Made by a program: the position numbers and the translations under genes
Shown: positions 33,247-41,577 of the stretch, piece after piece
How positions within the stretch are numbered: the first letter of the stretch is position 1
Layout: each line of letters opens with the position of its first letter
Notes under the pieces: model-generated
The model's input: only the letters and a program-made list of their open reading frames with translations
The model's database searches: none
What the model was told of the DNA's origin: nothing
Assembly (NCBI GenBank): GCA_025354165.1
Contig: JANXNI010000028.1
Location: forward strand, 1 to 64,000
Direction of reading: 5' to 3'
Source of the DNA: Burkholderiales bacterium
Lineage (GTDB): Bacteria > Pseudomonadota > Gammaproteobacteria > Burkholderiales > Casimicrobiaceae
DNA length: 64,000 bases

Positions 33247-33855
33247 ATGAACGAAATCTATCTCGCTTCTCGAAGCCCGCGCCGCCTGGAGCTATTGCAA
33301 CAGATGGGCGTGGCCTGCAAGACAGTGCTGCTGCGCGAGGAAACCAGCCGCTCGCGCGACGTTGACGAGTCGCCGCTCGCCAGCGAGAACCCGTTTATCT
33401 ACGTCGAGCGCATGGCCAAGATGAAGGCCGAGATCGGCAGCCTGCGTGCCAAGCAGCGTGCCCTGCCGAAAATGCCGCTGCTCGGCGCTGACACCATCGT
33501 CGTGTTTAACGGCACGATCTTCGGCAAGCCAACCGATCCAGCCGACGCGCGACGCATGCTGAAACTGCTCTCGGGCACCACGCATGAAGTGCTGACCGCC
33601 GTCGCCGTCACTGACGGGACGCAACTACTGCACGACACCTGCGTGTCGCGCGTGCGCTTTCGTGACATCACCGAGGCCGAGATCAATGGCTACATCAACA
33701 CCAGCGAACCGATGGGCAAAGCGGGCGCTTATGCAATACAAGGGCTGGGCGCTATGTTCATCGAGCGGCTGGAAGGCAGCTACTCTGGCGTGATGGGATT
33801 GCCCATTTTTGAGACTTCAATGCTACTCTCGCGATTCGGAGTCTGCGTCTTGTAA
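33247..33855 (+). CDS. maf: Maf-type nucleotide pyrophosphatase
   Basis: 202 residues. N-terminal YLASRSPRRLELLQQMGVAC carries the SRSPRR loop, and PLLGADTIVVFNGTIFGKPT carries the catalytic ADTIV and GKP. The C-terminal KAGAYAIQGLGAMFIERLEG and SYSGVMGLPI are also typical. Maf proteins of this YhdE subgroup hydrolyse dTTP, UTP and modified pyrimidine triphosphates. It stands 26 bases after rlmH within the same operon. Confidence 0.93.
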   Translation: MNEIYLASRSPRRLELLQQMGVACKTVLLREETSRSRDVDESPLASENPFIYVERMAKMKAEIGSLRAKQRALPKMPLLGADTIVVFNGTIFGKPTDPADARRMLKLLSGTTHEVLTAVAVTDGTQLLHDTCVSRVRFRDITEAEINGYINTSEPMGKAGAYAIQGLGAMFIERLEGSYSGVMGLPIFETSMLLSRFGVCVL

Positions 33856-33933
33856 CGGATTGAGTGTTTGCTGGTTTCGCTGGCAGCTTTTCAGAGGCTG
33901 CAGCGAACGCAATAAACATTCTGAGGGCAGCTA

Positions 33934-35403
33934 ATGGCTGAGGAAATCCTCATCAATGTCACGCGGCAAGAAACGCGCGTGGCGGTGCTCGATCACGGCG
34001 TGATCGAAGAGTTGCACATTGAGCGCGCGAGTCATCGCGGCATTGTCGGCAACATTTATCTGGGTCGCGTGGCGCGCGTGCTGCCGGGCATGCAAAGCGC
34101 ATTCATTGAGATTGGGCTGGAGCGCGCGGCGTTTTTGCACGTCGCCGACATCTGGGAATTTCGGCAATCGCAACACACACCCGAAATCACGCCGAAGCCG
34201 ATTGAAAAATGGCTGCACGAAGGGCAACCGATCATCGTGCAGGTCATCAAGGACCCGATTGGTACCAAGGGTGCACGGCTGTCAACGCAAATTTCTTTGG
34301 CCGGTCGCCTGCTTGTGCATCTGCCGCAGGACTCGCATATTGGCATCTCGCAGCGCATTGGTGACGAAGCCGAACGCACACTGCTCAAGGACACGCTGAC
34401 CAAGCTTTTACCCGCCAATGTGCCGCACGGCGGCTTCATCATTCGCACGATGGCGGAGAAGGCCACGGAGCGCGATCTGGCGCGCGACGTGGAATACCTG
34501 ACGAAGCTATGGGCGGACGTGCTTCTGCGCGCGAAGACAGTGAAATCGGGCACCATCATCCATAACGATTTGACGTTGGCTGAGCGCGTGCTGCGTGATT
34601 TCGCGACGGAGGACACGCAACGTGTGTTTGTCGATTCGCCCGAGGCGCACAAAGCGATGCTGGAATTTGCGGTACGCTATGCGCCTGCTGTGACCGAACG
34701 TCTGCGCCTGCATCAAGCGGTGCGGCCGCTGTTCGACATGTACGGTGTCGAGCAGGAAATTGAGCGCGCGCTGCACCGCCGGGTAGATTTGAAGAGCGGC
34801 GGTTACGTCATCATCGACCAGACTGAAGCGCTGACCACCATCGATGTGAACACTGGTGGCTTCGTGGGCGTGCGCTCATTCGACGATACTATCTTCAAAA
34901 CAAATCTGGAAGCCGCACAAACCATTGCGCGGCAATTACGTTTGCGTAATTTGGGCGGCATCATCATCATCGATTTCATCGATATGGATTTGCCGGAGCA
35001 TCGCGACGCCGTGCTCGAAGCATTGAACGCAGCCATTGCCACGGATCGCACGCGACTCACGGTGAACGGTTTCACGCATCTCGGTCTGGTCGAAATGACG
35101 CGCAAACGCACGCGTGAATCGCTCGGTCACGTGCTCTGCGAAACATGCCCCACCTGCAACCGTCGCGGCGAAATAAAAACAGCGCAAACGGTCGGCTATG
35201 AAATCCTGCGCGAGATCATGCGCGAGGCCAAACAATTCAATCCACGTGAGTTCCGCATCCTCGCGGCACAAAGTGTCATCGACTTGTTCCTCGACGATGA
35301 ATCCGCCGCGCTTGCACATCTGTCCGGCGAAATCGGCAAACCCGTTTCGCTACAGGTAGAAGCGGGCTACACCCAGGAACGCTACGATATCGTCTTGCTG
35401 TAA
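33934..35403 (+). CDS. rng: Ribonuclease G
   Basis: 489 residues, the usual RNase G length. S1 domain at the N-terminus (HRGIVGNIYLGRVARVLPGM, then QSAFIEIGLERAAFLH). The catalytic DNase-I-like domain includes TIDVNTGGFVG and GGIIIIDFIDMDLPEHRDAV, with the two magnesium aspartates. The zinc link CETCPTCNRRGE follows at about residue 405. The enzyme matures the 5' end of 16S rRNA and degrades some mRNAs; it lacks the long scaffold tail of RNase E. GAGGGCAGCTA precedes the ATG. Confidence 0.95.
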   Translation: MAEEILINVTRQETRVAVLDHGVIEELHIERASHRGIVGNIYLGRVARVLPGMQSAFIEIGLERAAFLHVADIWEFRQSQHTPEITPKPIEKWLHEGQPIIVQVIKDPIGTKGARLSTQISLAGRLLVHLPQDSHIGISQRIGDEAERTLLKDTLTKLLPANVPHGGFIIRTMAEKATERDLARDVEYLTKLWADVLLRAKTVKSGTIIHNDLTLAERVLRDFATEDTQRVFVDSPEAHKAMLEFAVRYAPAVTERLRLHQAVRPLFDMYGVEQEIERALHRRVDLKSGGYVIIDQTEALTTIDVNTGGFVGVRSFDDTIFKTNLEAAQTIARQLRLRNLGGIIIIDFIDMDLPEHRDAVLEALNAAIATDRTRLTVNGFTHLGLVEMTRKRTRESLGHVLCETCPTCNRRGEIKTAQTVGYEILREIMREAKQFNPREFRILAAQSVIDLFLDDESAALAHLSGEIGKPVSLQVEAGYTQERYDIVLL

Positions 35404-35412
35404 CCTTTGTTC

Positions 35413-36138
35413 ATGGACGTCTTGTTTACGTTGGTAGCCGTTGCCTGCGGGCTGGCTCTGGGCTGGTTAATCGCAAGGAAATACGGCAACCGCAGCGCTA
35501 ATATCACGCATGCGCACAGCTCGCTCGAAGGCATGCGGGCGGTCGGTGAGCTCTCTGTGTTCAAGGTCATCACCAAAGAAATCGTGACCGAAACTGACTA
35601 CAGTTTCGGTGAGTTTGGACGCAAGTATCTGCGCTGGGCCTTCTCGCAAAAGAAGCTCGCAATGATCTTCGAATTCCAGATTGACTTTCGTTACGACCTG
35701 CGCTCGTCGCAATTTTCAATCACGACGACCGACAGCGCTTCGGGTCGCGTCGCTCAGCTCAATTTGCCCCCTGTGCGCGCCGAGATCAGCGTGCGTTCAC
35801 TGCGTTTTTACGATGAACAACGCAGCAAATTTATGCCCTGGTTGCTGCCCGATTTGCTCAACGGCGCATTCGGTCCCGGCTTTTCGGAAGAAGACAAGAA
35901 CCGATTACTTGAAGGTGCCGCCGCGCACGCACACAGCCACGCACACACGCTCATCGAACAACTCCGACCAGAAGTAGAGGCCAGCGCCCGTGCAACATTG
36001 ATTCCGTTGGCGCAAGCGCTGGGCACCAGCAATGCTCACATCGTTTTCAGCGGCAATATCGTCGAAATTGATCGCCTGAAAGACATCAAGCGATTGAGCG
36101 ACGGCGAAGCGCCCGCCAACACCACACCTTCCCTATGA
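35413..36138 (+). CDS. DUF4230 protein
   Basis: 241 residues from the ATG at 35413, ten bases after the rng stop. One N-terminal membrane helix (VLFTLVAVACGLALGWLIAR), then a soluble DUF4230 domain: SSLEGMRAVGELSVFKVITK, MIFEFQIDFRYDLRSSQFSI and LPPVRAEISVRSLRFYDEQR. The function of DUF4230 is unknown. The stop overlaps the ATG of the first cytochrome gene (ATGA), linking it to electron-transport genes. Confidence 0.8.
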   Translation: MDVLFTLVAVACGLALGWLIARKYGNRSANITHAHSSLEGMRAVGELSVFKVITKEIVTETDYSFGEFGRKYLRWAFSQKKLAMIFEFQIDFRYDLRSSQFSITTTDSASGRVAQLNLPPVRAEISVRSLRFYDEQRSKFMPWLLPDLLNGAFGPGFSEEDKNRLLEGAAAHAHSHAHTLIEQLRPEVEASARATLIPLAQALGTSNAHIVFSGNIVEIDRLKDIKRLSDGEAPANTTPSL

Positions 36139-36857
36139 AACGATTTACAAATTTCTTGCGCTGCATCTCCGCTGCGGCCCTGTTAGCCGTAGCGTCAACA
36201 TCCCTTCAGGCGCAGACGGTGCTGTCACACGAAGCCATGACCGAGCGATTGCAAGCCTGCATCAGCTGTCACGGCAAGGAAGGCCACACGGTCAACAAAG
36301 AATACTTGCCGCGCATCGCAGGCAAACCTGCGGGCTACCTGTTCAATCAGCTCATGAATTTTCGTGATGGACGGCGCAACAATGCGGTAATGACGCACTT
36401 GCTGCAGCCACTATCTGGCGCTTACTTGCGCGAGATCGCCGCGTACTTTTCTGAGCTGGAGATACCGTATCCGGCACCTGATGTCGCGAGCGCATCCGCA
36501 GAATCACTCAAGCTCGGTGAAACGCTCGTATTGCGTGGCGATCCGGCCCGTAAACTCCCCGCCTGTGCGGCCTGTCATGGTTCACCGCTCACGGGCGTGG
36601 CTCCCGCGATTCCTGGGCTGCTAGGTCTGCCGACGGCGTATCTGAGCGCGCAGCTCGGCGCCTGGCGCGCCGGTCAACGTCACGCACAAACGCCTGACTG
36701 CATGGGCGAAATGTCGAAGGCGTTGTCGCCGCAGGACGTTAGCGCGGTGACGGCGTGGCTATCGTCGCAGCCCGTCCCTTCGAACAGTAAACCGACCGAA
36801 TCCATCGCCGCATTGGGCGCTCCGTTGCCTCTGCGTTGCGGCGGAGTGCCGCAATGA
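36135..36857 (+). CDS. Dihaem cytochrome c (c4-like)
   Basis: 240 residues with a signal peptide (ending STSLQAQ) and two haem-binding sites, CISCH near residue 43 and CAACH near residue 142. Each domain has a distal methionine candidate (MNFRDGRRNNAVMTHL; MGEMSKALSPQDV). The layout of two class I domains resembles cytochrome c4. It is periplasmic and passes electrons to or from the three-haem protein encoded next, with which it shares an ATGA overlap. Confidence 0.88.
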   Translation: MKRFTNFLRCISAAALLAVASTSLQAQTVLSHEAMTERLQACISCHGKEGHTVNKEYLPRIAGKPAGYLFNQLMNFRDGRRNNAVMTHLLQPLSGAYLREIAAYFSELEIPYPAPDVASASAESLKLGETLVLRGDPARKLPACAACHGSPLTGVAPAIPGLLGLPTAYLSAQLGAWRAGQRHAQTPDCMGEMSKALSPQDVSAVTAWLSSQPVPSNSKPTESIAALGAPLPLRCGGVPQ

Positions 36858-38143
36858 AACGCATCATCTCTGTGATTTTCGGTCTGGCTATTTTCATCAT
36901 TGCCGCCCTGACTGTCTCACTGTTTCGGGACGTGAATGGCAGCGCCGTTGCGGCAGCTGATGCCGCGAAAATTGCCGCATCTCCCGAGAAAATTGAACGC
37001 GGCGAATACCTGTCGCGCATCGGCAATTGTGCCGGCTGTCACTCGGCTCGCGGAGGTGAAGCGTATGCCGGTGGTGGCGCGGTCGATACGCCATTCGGCG
37101 CGGTCTACGCCAGCAATCTGACACCCGACAGAACTGCTGGCATTGGAAACTGGAGCGGCGAAGCGTTCTACCGCGCAATGCACGAAGGTCGTTCACAAGA
37201 CGGCCATTTGCTGTATCCAGCGTTTCCGTATCCACATTTCTCGCTCACCACACGCGAAGACACGGACGCGATCTTTTCGTTTTTAGTCAATCGTGTGAAA
37301 CCGGTGAACCGACCCAATATTGCACACGCTTTGGCCTTTCCGTATAACAACCGATACGCGCTGGCCGCCTGGCGCTTTCTGTACTTCAAACCGACGCAAT
37401 ATCAACCTGACAATAAGCGGTCTGCACAATGGAATCGCGGGTCGTATCTGGTGCAAGGTCTCGCGCATTGCGGCGCCTGTCACAGTACGAGAAATTCGCT
37501 GGGCGCCCCGATCGCGGGTCACACTTACGACGGCGCGATGATGCCGCTTAGCGACTGGTACGCACCGTCGCTCACCGACAACCGTGAAGCTTCGGTAGCC
37601 GACTGGCCCATCGAACAAATCGCACGATGGCTAAAAGACGGCACATCCCCAAGCGGCGCTGCGCTTGGCCCGATGGCAGAGATCGTTTTTCAGAGCACGC
37701 AACACGCGACAAACGCCGATATCACCGCTATGAGTGAATACCTCAAGTCGCTCACGGCGACAACAAATAATCGGGCGAGTCCGACCAAAGCCGATGGCAC
37801 GATCAACGACGCGGGCAAACGCATCTACAAAGACCGCTGCGCGAGCTGTCATGGTGACGAGGGCCAAGGCAAATCGGAAGACTTCCCTGCGCTAGCCGGC
37901 AATCGCACAGTGACGATGGCCAATCCCACCAATCTGATTTCACTGATTCTGAAAGGCGGCTTTGCCCCAGCCACGGCGGGCAATCCGCGCCCACACGGAA
38001 TGCCGCCGTTCTACCACCTGCTAACCGACGCCGATATTGCCAACGTCGCCAGCTACGTGCGTAGCAGCTGGGGCAACGCTGCGCCCGCGCTCACGGAGCT
38101 CGATATGGTCAAGTATCGGAATGCTTTGGAAACAGCGCGGTAG
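36854..38143 (+). CDS. Trihaem cytochrome c (alcohol/gluconate dehydrogenase cytochrome-subunit type)
   Basis: 429 residues from the ATG at 36854. A single N-terminal membrane helix or signal anchor (IISVIFGLAIFIIAALTVSL) precedes three class I haem domains: CAGCH (~residue 58), CGACH (~205) and CASCH (~330). Motifs such as GRSQDGHLLYPAFPYPHFSL and MPLSDWYAPSLTDN are those of the cytochrome subunits of membrane sugar and alcohol dehydrogenases. No dehydrogenase subunit is adjacent, so the electron donor is unknown. It ends the rng-DUF4230-cytochrome run. Confidence 0.88.
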   Translation: MKRIISVIFGLAIFIIAALTVSLFRDVNGSAVAAADAAKIAASPEKIERGEYLSRIGNCAGCHSARGGEAYAGGGAVDTPFGAVYASNLTPDRTAGIGNWSGEAFYRAMHEGRSQDGHLLYPAFPYPHFSLTTREDTDAIFSFLVNRVKPVNRPNIAHALAFPYNNRYALAAWRFLYFKPTQYQPDNKRSAQWNRGSYLVQGLAHCGACHSTRNSLGAPIAGHTYDGAMMPLSDWYAPSLTDNREASVADWPIEQIARWLKDGTSPSGAALGPMAEIVFQSTQHATNADITAMSEYLKSLTATTNNRASPTKADGTINDAGKRIYKDRCASCHGDEGQGKSEDFPALAGNRTVTMANPTNLISLILKGGFAPATAGNPRPHGMPPFYHLLTDADIANVASYVRSSWGNAAPALTELDMVKYRNALETAR

Positions 38144-38166
38144 CTGGCGTCAGATTCGCGCGCCGC

Positions 38167-39291
38167 TTAGTCGACGGGCCATTGCATCGATTCAGGCAGC
38201 GCCTGCTGAACAGGTTCCCCGATCTTTTTCCGGGCGCGTTTTCCATCATCAACGCCGCGCCACCAAGGTGTCACCACCTCGATCTGCGCAGGCTCCACGG
38301 CTTCGCCCAGTTTTGGCATCAGTAGTTGCGCGCGATGTTGCGGCGCTAGCCTCAACAGAGTTTCCACCGGCTCATCCCAAGCGTGCATAGCCAGACTGAA
38401 CGTGCCCCAATGCACGGGCAAAAATGCGCCGCCGCCCAACAACGAATGCGCCTTCAGCGCGTTCTCCGGACCGAGATGAATATCGCCCCATGACGGGTGA
38501 AAGGCACCGACTTCCAGCATCACGAGATCGAACGGGCCGAGGCGTTCGCGGATGGTGGCGTATTCGGTGGTGAGGCCGGTGTCGCCGCTGAAAAATGCGC
38601 TGTGACGCTTTGAGCGGATGACCATCGACGACCACAGGGTAGCGTTGCGATCCTTGAGACCACGGCCTGAAAAGTGTTGCGACGGCGCGGCGGTGACGGT
38701 TAAGTCTGCCTGCGGCAATGTGTGTGACTGCCACCAGTCGAGCTCGGTGATGCGATGCGCGGGAACGCCCCAGGATTCGAGGTGCGCGCCGACGCCGAGC
38801 GAGGTGACGAACGGCACATCACGCTTGGCCAGCTCGCGAATCGTGGGATAGTCCAGATGATCGTAATGGTCGTGCGAAATGACGACCAGATCGATCGGCG
38901 GCAGTTGGCGCAACGTGATCGGCACTGGCTGAAATCGCTTGGGGCCAACGAGGCGGGAAGGCGACGCACGGGGGCCCCATACCGGGTCGGTGAGCACGCG
39001 CAGGCCGTCCATCTCGATCAGCACCGTGGAGTGACCAAGCCATGTCGCGCGCAGGCCAGTGTCGGGCTTTTTCAGCCACGCATCCATCGGGTTCACTGAG
39101 GGCAATGTGCCGACCGGTGCGCGTCGTTCTCCGCCATACAGAAAATCGCTGATCGAGGGGCCAGCGACGGTCTTGTCGCGCAAGCCCGGAAGCGTCGGGT
39201 GAATGTTGCGGAAGCCGCCGCCCGCCCACATCGGTGAGTCCTGCATGCGCTCAAGTCGCAGTCCGTCGGCGCGTTTTCCCAGAGACTTCAT
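38167..39291 (-). CDS. MBL-fold hydrolase, NAPE-PLD-like
   Basis: 374 residues from the ATG at 39291 (MKSLGKRADGLRLERMQDSP). Metallo-beta-lactamase motifs: ATWLGHSTVLIEMDGLRVLT, DPVWG, VVISHDHYDHLDYPTI (HxHxDH variant), FSGDTG and PVHWGTFSLAMH. The N-terminal region FRNIHPTLPG and the metal ligands match the YfiM/NAPE-hydrolysing phospholipase D-like group. It could act on a phosphodiester lipid; this is inferred from family only. AGGGCAACT precedes the start. Confidence 0.88.
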   Translation of the reverse strand: MKSLGKRADGLRLERMQDSPMWAGGGFRNIHPTLPGLRDKTVAGPSISDFLYGGERRAPVGTLPSVNPMDAWLKKPDTGLRATWLGHSTVLIEMDGLRVLTDPVWGPRASPSRLVGPKRFQPVPITLRQLPPIDLVVISHDHYDHLDYPTIRELAKRDVPFVTSLGVGAHLESWGVPAHRITELDWWQSHTLPQADLTVTAAPSQHFSGRGLKDRNATLWSSMVIRSKRHSAFFSGDTGLTTEYATIRERLGPFDLVMLEVGAFHPSWGDIHLGPENALKAHSLLGGGAFLPVHWGTFSLAMHAWDEPVETLLRLAPQHRAQLLMPKLGEAVEPAQIEVVTPWWRGVDDGKRARKKIGEPVQQALPESMQWPVD

Positions 39292-39418
39292 AGTTGCCCT
39301 GCGTGGTTCTTTTGCTGTGGCGTATTGTCTGCGAAGTGCACTGATGTCACGCAGATTCGCCCCCAATCAAGCTCGGGCGCGGTACGATTCGCATTCGCAA
39401 CTTCATGATGGGGGCTAT

Positions 39419-40012
39419 GTGTCCAAATACCAATTGATTCCAGCGCTTGCTGCATGGCTTGTCGTCGCAACGGTCACGCTACCAATACCCGCTTCGGCAC
39501 AAGGTCAGTCCGATCCTGCCGCGCTGATCGCCGCACAGAAAACAGCCCTGGAGAAATTCGCTCGTATGGACGGCGTGTGGCGCGGCCCGGCGTGGACCAT
39601 TTTGCCTTCGGGCGAGAAGCACAACATCACGCAAACTGAGCGCATCGGACCGTTTCTCGATGGTTCGATCAAAGTGATCGAGGGTCGCGGTTACGAGGGT
39701 GACGGTCGCGTTGGATTTAACGCCTTCGGCGTGATTTCGTACAGCCCCGAGACGAAAAGCTACCGCATCCGTTCACATGCGATGGGTCGCTACGGGGATT
39801 TCGCGATTGTTCCGACCGATGATGGCTACCAGTGGGAAATCCCGGCGGGGCCAATGACAATTCGCTACACCGCTGTAATCAAGGACGGTGTACTGAAGGA
39901 GGTCGGTGATCGCATCGCACCAGGCAAGGAGCCCGCACGATTCTTCGAGATGGCACTGACGCGGATCGGCGACTCCGATTGGCCTGCTGCAAACGCAGTA
40001 CCCGCAAAGTAA
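39419..40012 (+). CDS. Secreted DUF1579-like protein
   Basis: About 197 residues from a GTG at 39419 with GGGGG just upstream; the longer frame overlaps the divergent MBL gene. A signal peptide (VSKYQLIPALAAWLVVATVT ... ASAQ) precedes a lipocalin-like domain: FARMDGVWRGPAWTILPSGE, FLDGSIKVIEGRGYEGDGRV and MGRYGDFAIVPTDDGYQWEI. Such domains bind small hydrophobic ligands, but no ligand is known here. It converges with the gene at 40022. Confidence 0.75.
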   Translation: MSKYQLIPALAAWLVVATVTLPIPASAQGQSDPAALIAAQKTALEKFARMDGVWRGPAWTILPSGEKHNITQTERIGPFLDGSIKVIEGRGYEGDGRVGFNAFGVISYSPETKSYRIRSHAMGRYGDFAIVPTDDGYQWEIPAGPMTIRYTAVIKDGVLKEVGDRIAPGKEPARFFEMALTRIGDSDWPAANAVPAK

Positions 40013-40021
40013 TTTGTTGTT

Positions 40022-40489
40022 TCAGCGCTGGGTCAACGCAGCGCCTGAACGCAGCAACGCTTCAAACGCATTCACCTGCCACGAATATTCCGGGGTGAAG
40101 GAATCCGGGTCGTTCACGGCGTACCCACCATAGCCGTAAACGGTTGAATAAGCGGCGTATTCGGCCGCGTCCAGCGCCTTGCCCGCGAGCGCGGCAGCGA
40201 CGGCGTAGGTCGCGGAAACCGCAGAGTGTCCGGTGCCGTCAATTGATCTTGATCCGCCATGATGATTCGCCACATGCGCGGCCTCAGTGGCGGCGGCTTG
40301 CAGCGCGGTGTCGTCAGCGCGGCCATCGACAAACGCCTGCAATATGTCAAGCAGTTCAACGGCGCGCGGTGATTCCAGCAAATGGCGCACGCGGTCTGCG
40401 CAGGCGAGCCCGAACGCGAGCCGCAGCGTGCGGTGCCTTTCGTCCGCAAGTGACTGCGCCGTTGCAAGGTTTTGGAGTTCGAAATTCGT
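40022..40489 (-). CDS. Imm5-like putative immunity protein with apparent ACG start
   Basis: 155 residues if translation starts at an ACG (40487-40489). The frame reads (T)NFELQNLATAQSLADERHRT, LRLAFGLACADRVRHLLE and later HSAVSATYAVAAALAGKALD and EAAHVANHH. An AGGAGA lies four bases before the ACG, exactly where a start is expected. The only other start, a GTG at 40390, would cut off the first helix and the ACADRV motif. The pattern resembles the Imm5 group of putative immunity proteins; no toxin is next to it. It may be a gene with a mutated ATG. Confidence 0.6.
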   Translation of the reverse strand, partial: TNFELQNLATAQSLADERHRTLRLAFGLACADRVRHLLESPRAVELLDILQAFVDGRADDTALQAAATEAAHVANHHGGSRSIDGTGHSAVSATYAVAAALAGKALDAAEYAAYSTVYGYGGYAVNDPDSFTPEYSWQVNAFEALLRSGAALTQR

Positions 40490-40568
40490 GGCGTCTCCTG
40501 TGGCTGGAATCTGCGTATACCGAAGAAGCGACGCAATTGTGCCGATTACATCAACTGTGCGCGTGCCA

Positions 40569-40688
40569 TATAGCTTATGGGTGAAAGCACGACTGCAATG
40601 GGGCTAAATCCACATTTTATAACTAGTCGACATTTCGCATAATGAAACGCTACCCCTTGTGCAGAGGTGAATTAGCTATAAAGCTGTA
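40569..40688. repeat. Dispersed palindromic repeat, copy 6 of 7
   Basis: Begins TATAGCTTATGGG and ends TATAAAGCTGTA. Internal blocks: GGGGCTAAATCCACATTTTA, central CTAGTCGACATTTCGC, and ACGCTACCCCTTGTGCAGAG. It lies between the Imm5-like gene and the end of pepE. Confidence 0.7.
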
Positions 40689-40690
40689 GC

Positions 40691-41389
40691 CTAAATTGCG
40701 ACCGCAGAACCAGTCGCCACCTCGACCGACTCCTGTCCCGAACGAAACCATTTGCCCGGAAACGGGCCGTGCAATTTGATCTCGCTGCCACGTACGCGCA
40801 GCCAATCGCCTTCTGGCAAAGCAAACACAGGCACCGCCGGGTTGAGCGCCACAAACTCCGCCAACCGCTGATCGCGCGTCTCGCCCATCCAGCCTTCGGG
40901 CACGGAATTGGTGTAATGCGCATTGAGCTGGAAGTCGATGACGCCAAGCGCGTCGAGGCCCGACGGATCGATGATCGGCATGTCGTTCGTCGTGCGGATG
41001 GTCGGCGCACAAATCGCCGAGCCCGCGCTCCAGCCGACGTACGGCTTCCCCGCGAGAATCTGCGTACGCAGTGGCACGATCAATTCCTTGCGGCGCAAGT
41101 GATGCAGCAGATTGAACGTGTTGCCGCCATTGACCATGATGGCGTCGGCTTCGGCGACGGCCTTGATAGGATCTTTGAAGTGATTGATACCGGTGATTTC
41201 GATACCGAGCGATGCCAGCGAATTGCGCACGTTTTTGGCTGTCGAATCCCAGGCGATGGTCACGCTGGCGTAGGGAATGAGCACAACCTTTTTAGCGTCG
41301 CCAAGGGTCTCGCGAATCGCTTCGACGGCGTGTTCAAGATACGCCGTGGTCGGCATGCGGGAATTGGAAAGTAGCAACAGATTTTTCAT
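40691..41389 (-). CDS. pepE: Peptidase E (alpha-aspartyl dipeptidase)
   Basis: 232 residues of peptidase family S51, matching the ~230 of PepE. The nucleophile elbow is VGWSAGSAICAPTIRTTNDM (serine in GWSAGS near residue 120), and HYTNSVPEGWMGETRDQRLA supplies the histidine. The enzyme cleaves N-terminal Asp-X dipeptides in the cytoplasm. The ATG at 41389 gives the family start MKNLLLLSNSRMP. The gene stands alone, divergent from uvrA. Confidence 0.93.
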   Translation of the reverse strand: MKNLLLLSNSRMPTTAYLEHAVEAIRETLGDAKKVVLIPYASVTIAWDSTAKNVRNSLASLGIEITGINHFKDPIKAVAEADAIMVNGGNTFNLLHHLRRKELIVPLRTQILAGKPYVGWSAGSAICAPTIRTTNDMPIIDPSGLDALGVIDFQLNAHYTNSVPEGWMGETRDQRLAEFVALNPAVPVFALPEGDWLRVRGSEIKLHGPFPGKWFRSGQESVEVATGSAVAI

Positions 41390-41577
41390 GCCGTAAATAT
41401 AGGTTGCGTTTGCCACCCTGACCCAAACATATGAACAATCCACTGGTTTTGCTCCACCCGAACGACGAAACGGGCATCAGCAGCGTGACAAGCAACCGCT
41501 GGAAGCATATACACTAGTTGGCATGATCGCAGGTGAGAGGCTGCGCTGTTTTACCTCTCTTTTGAGCACGCTCATCC

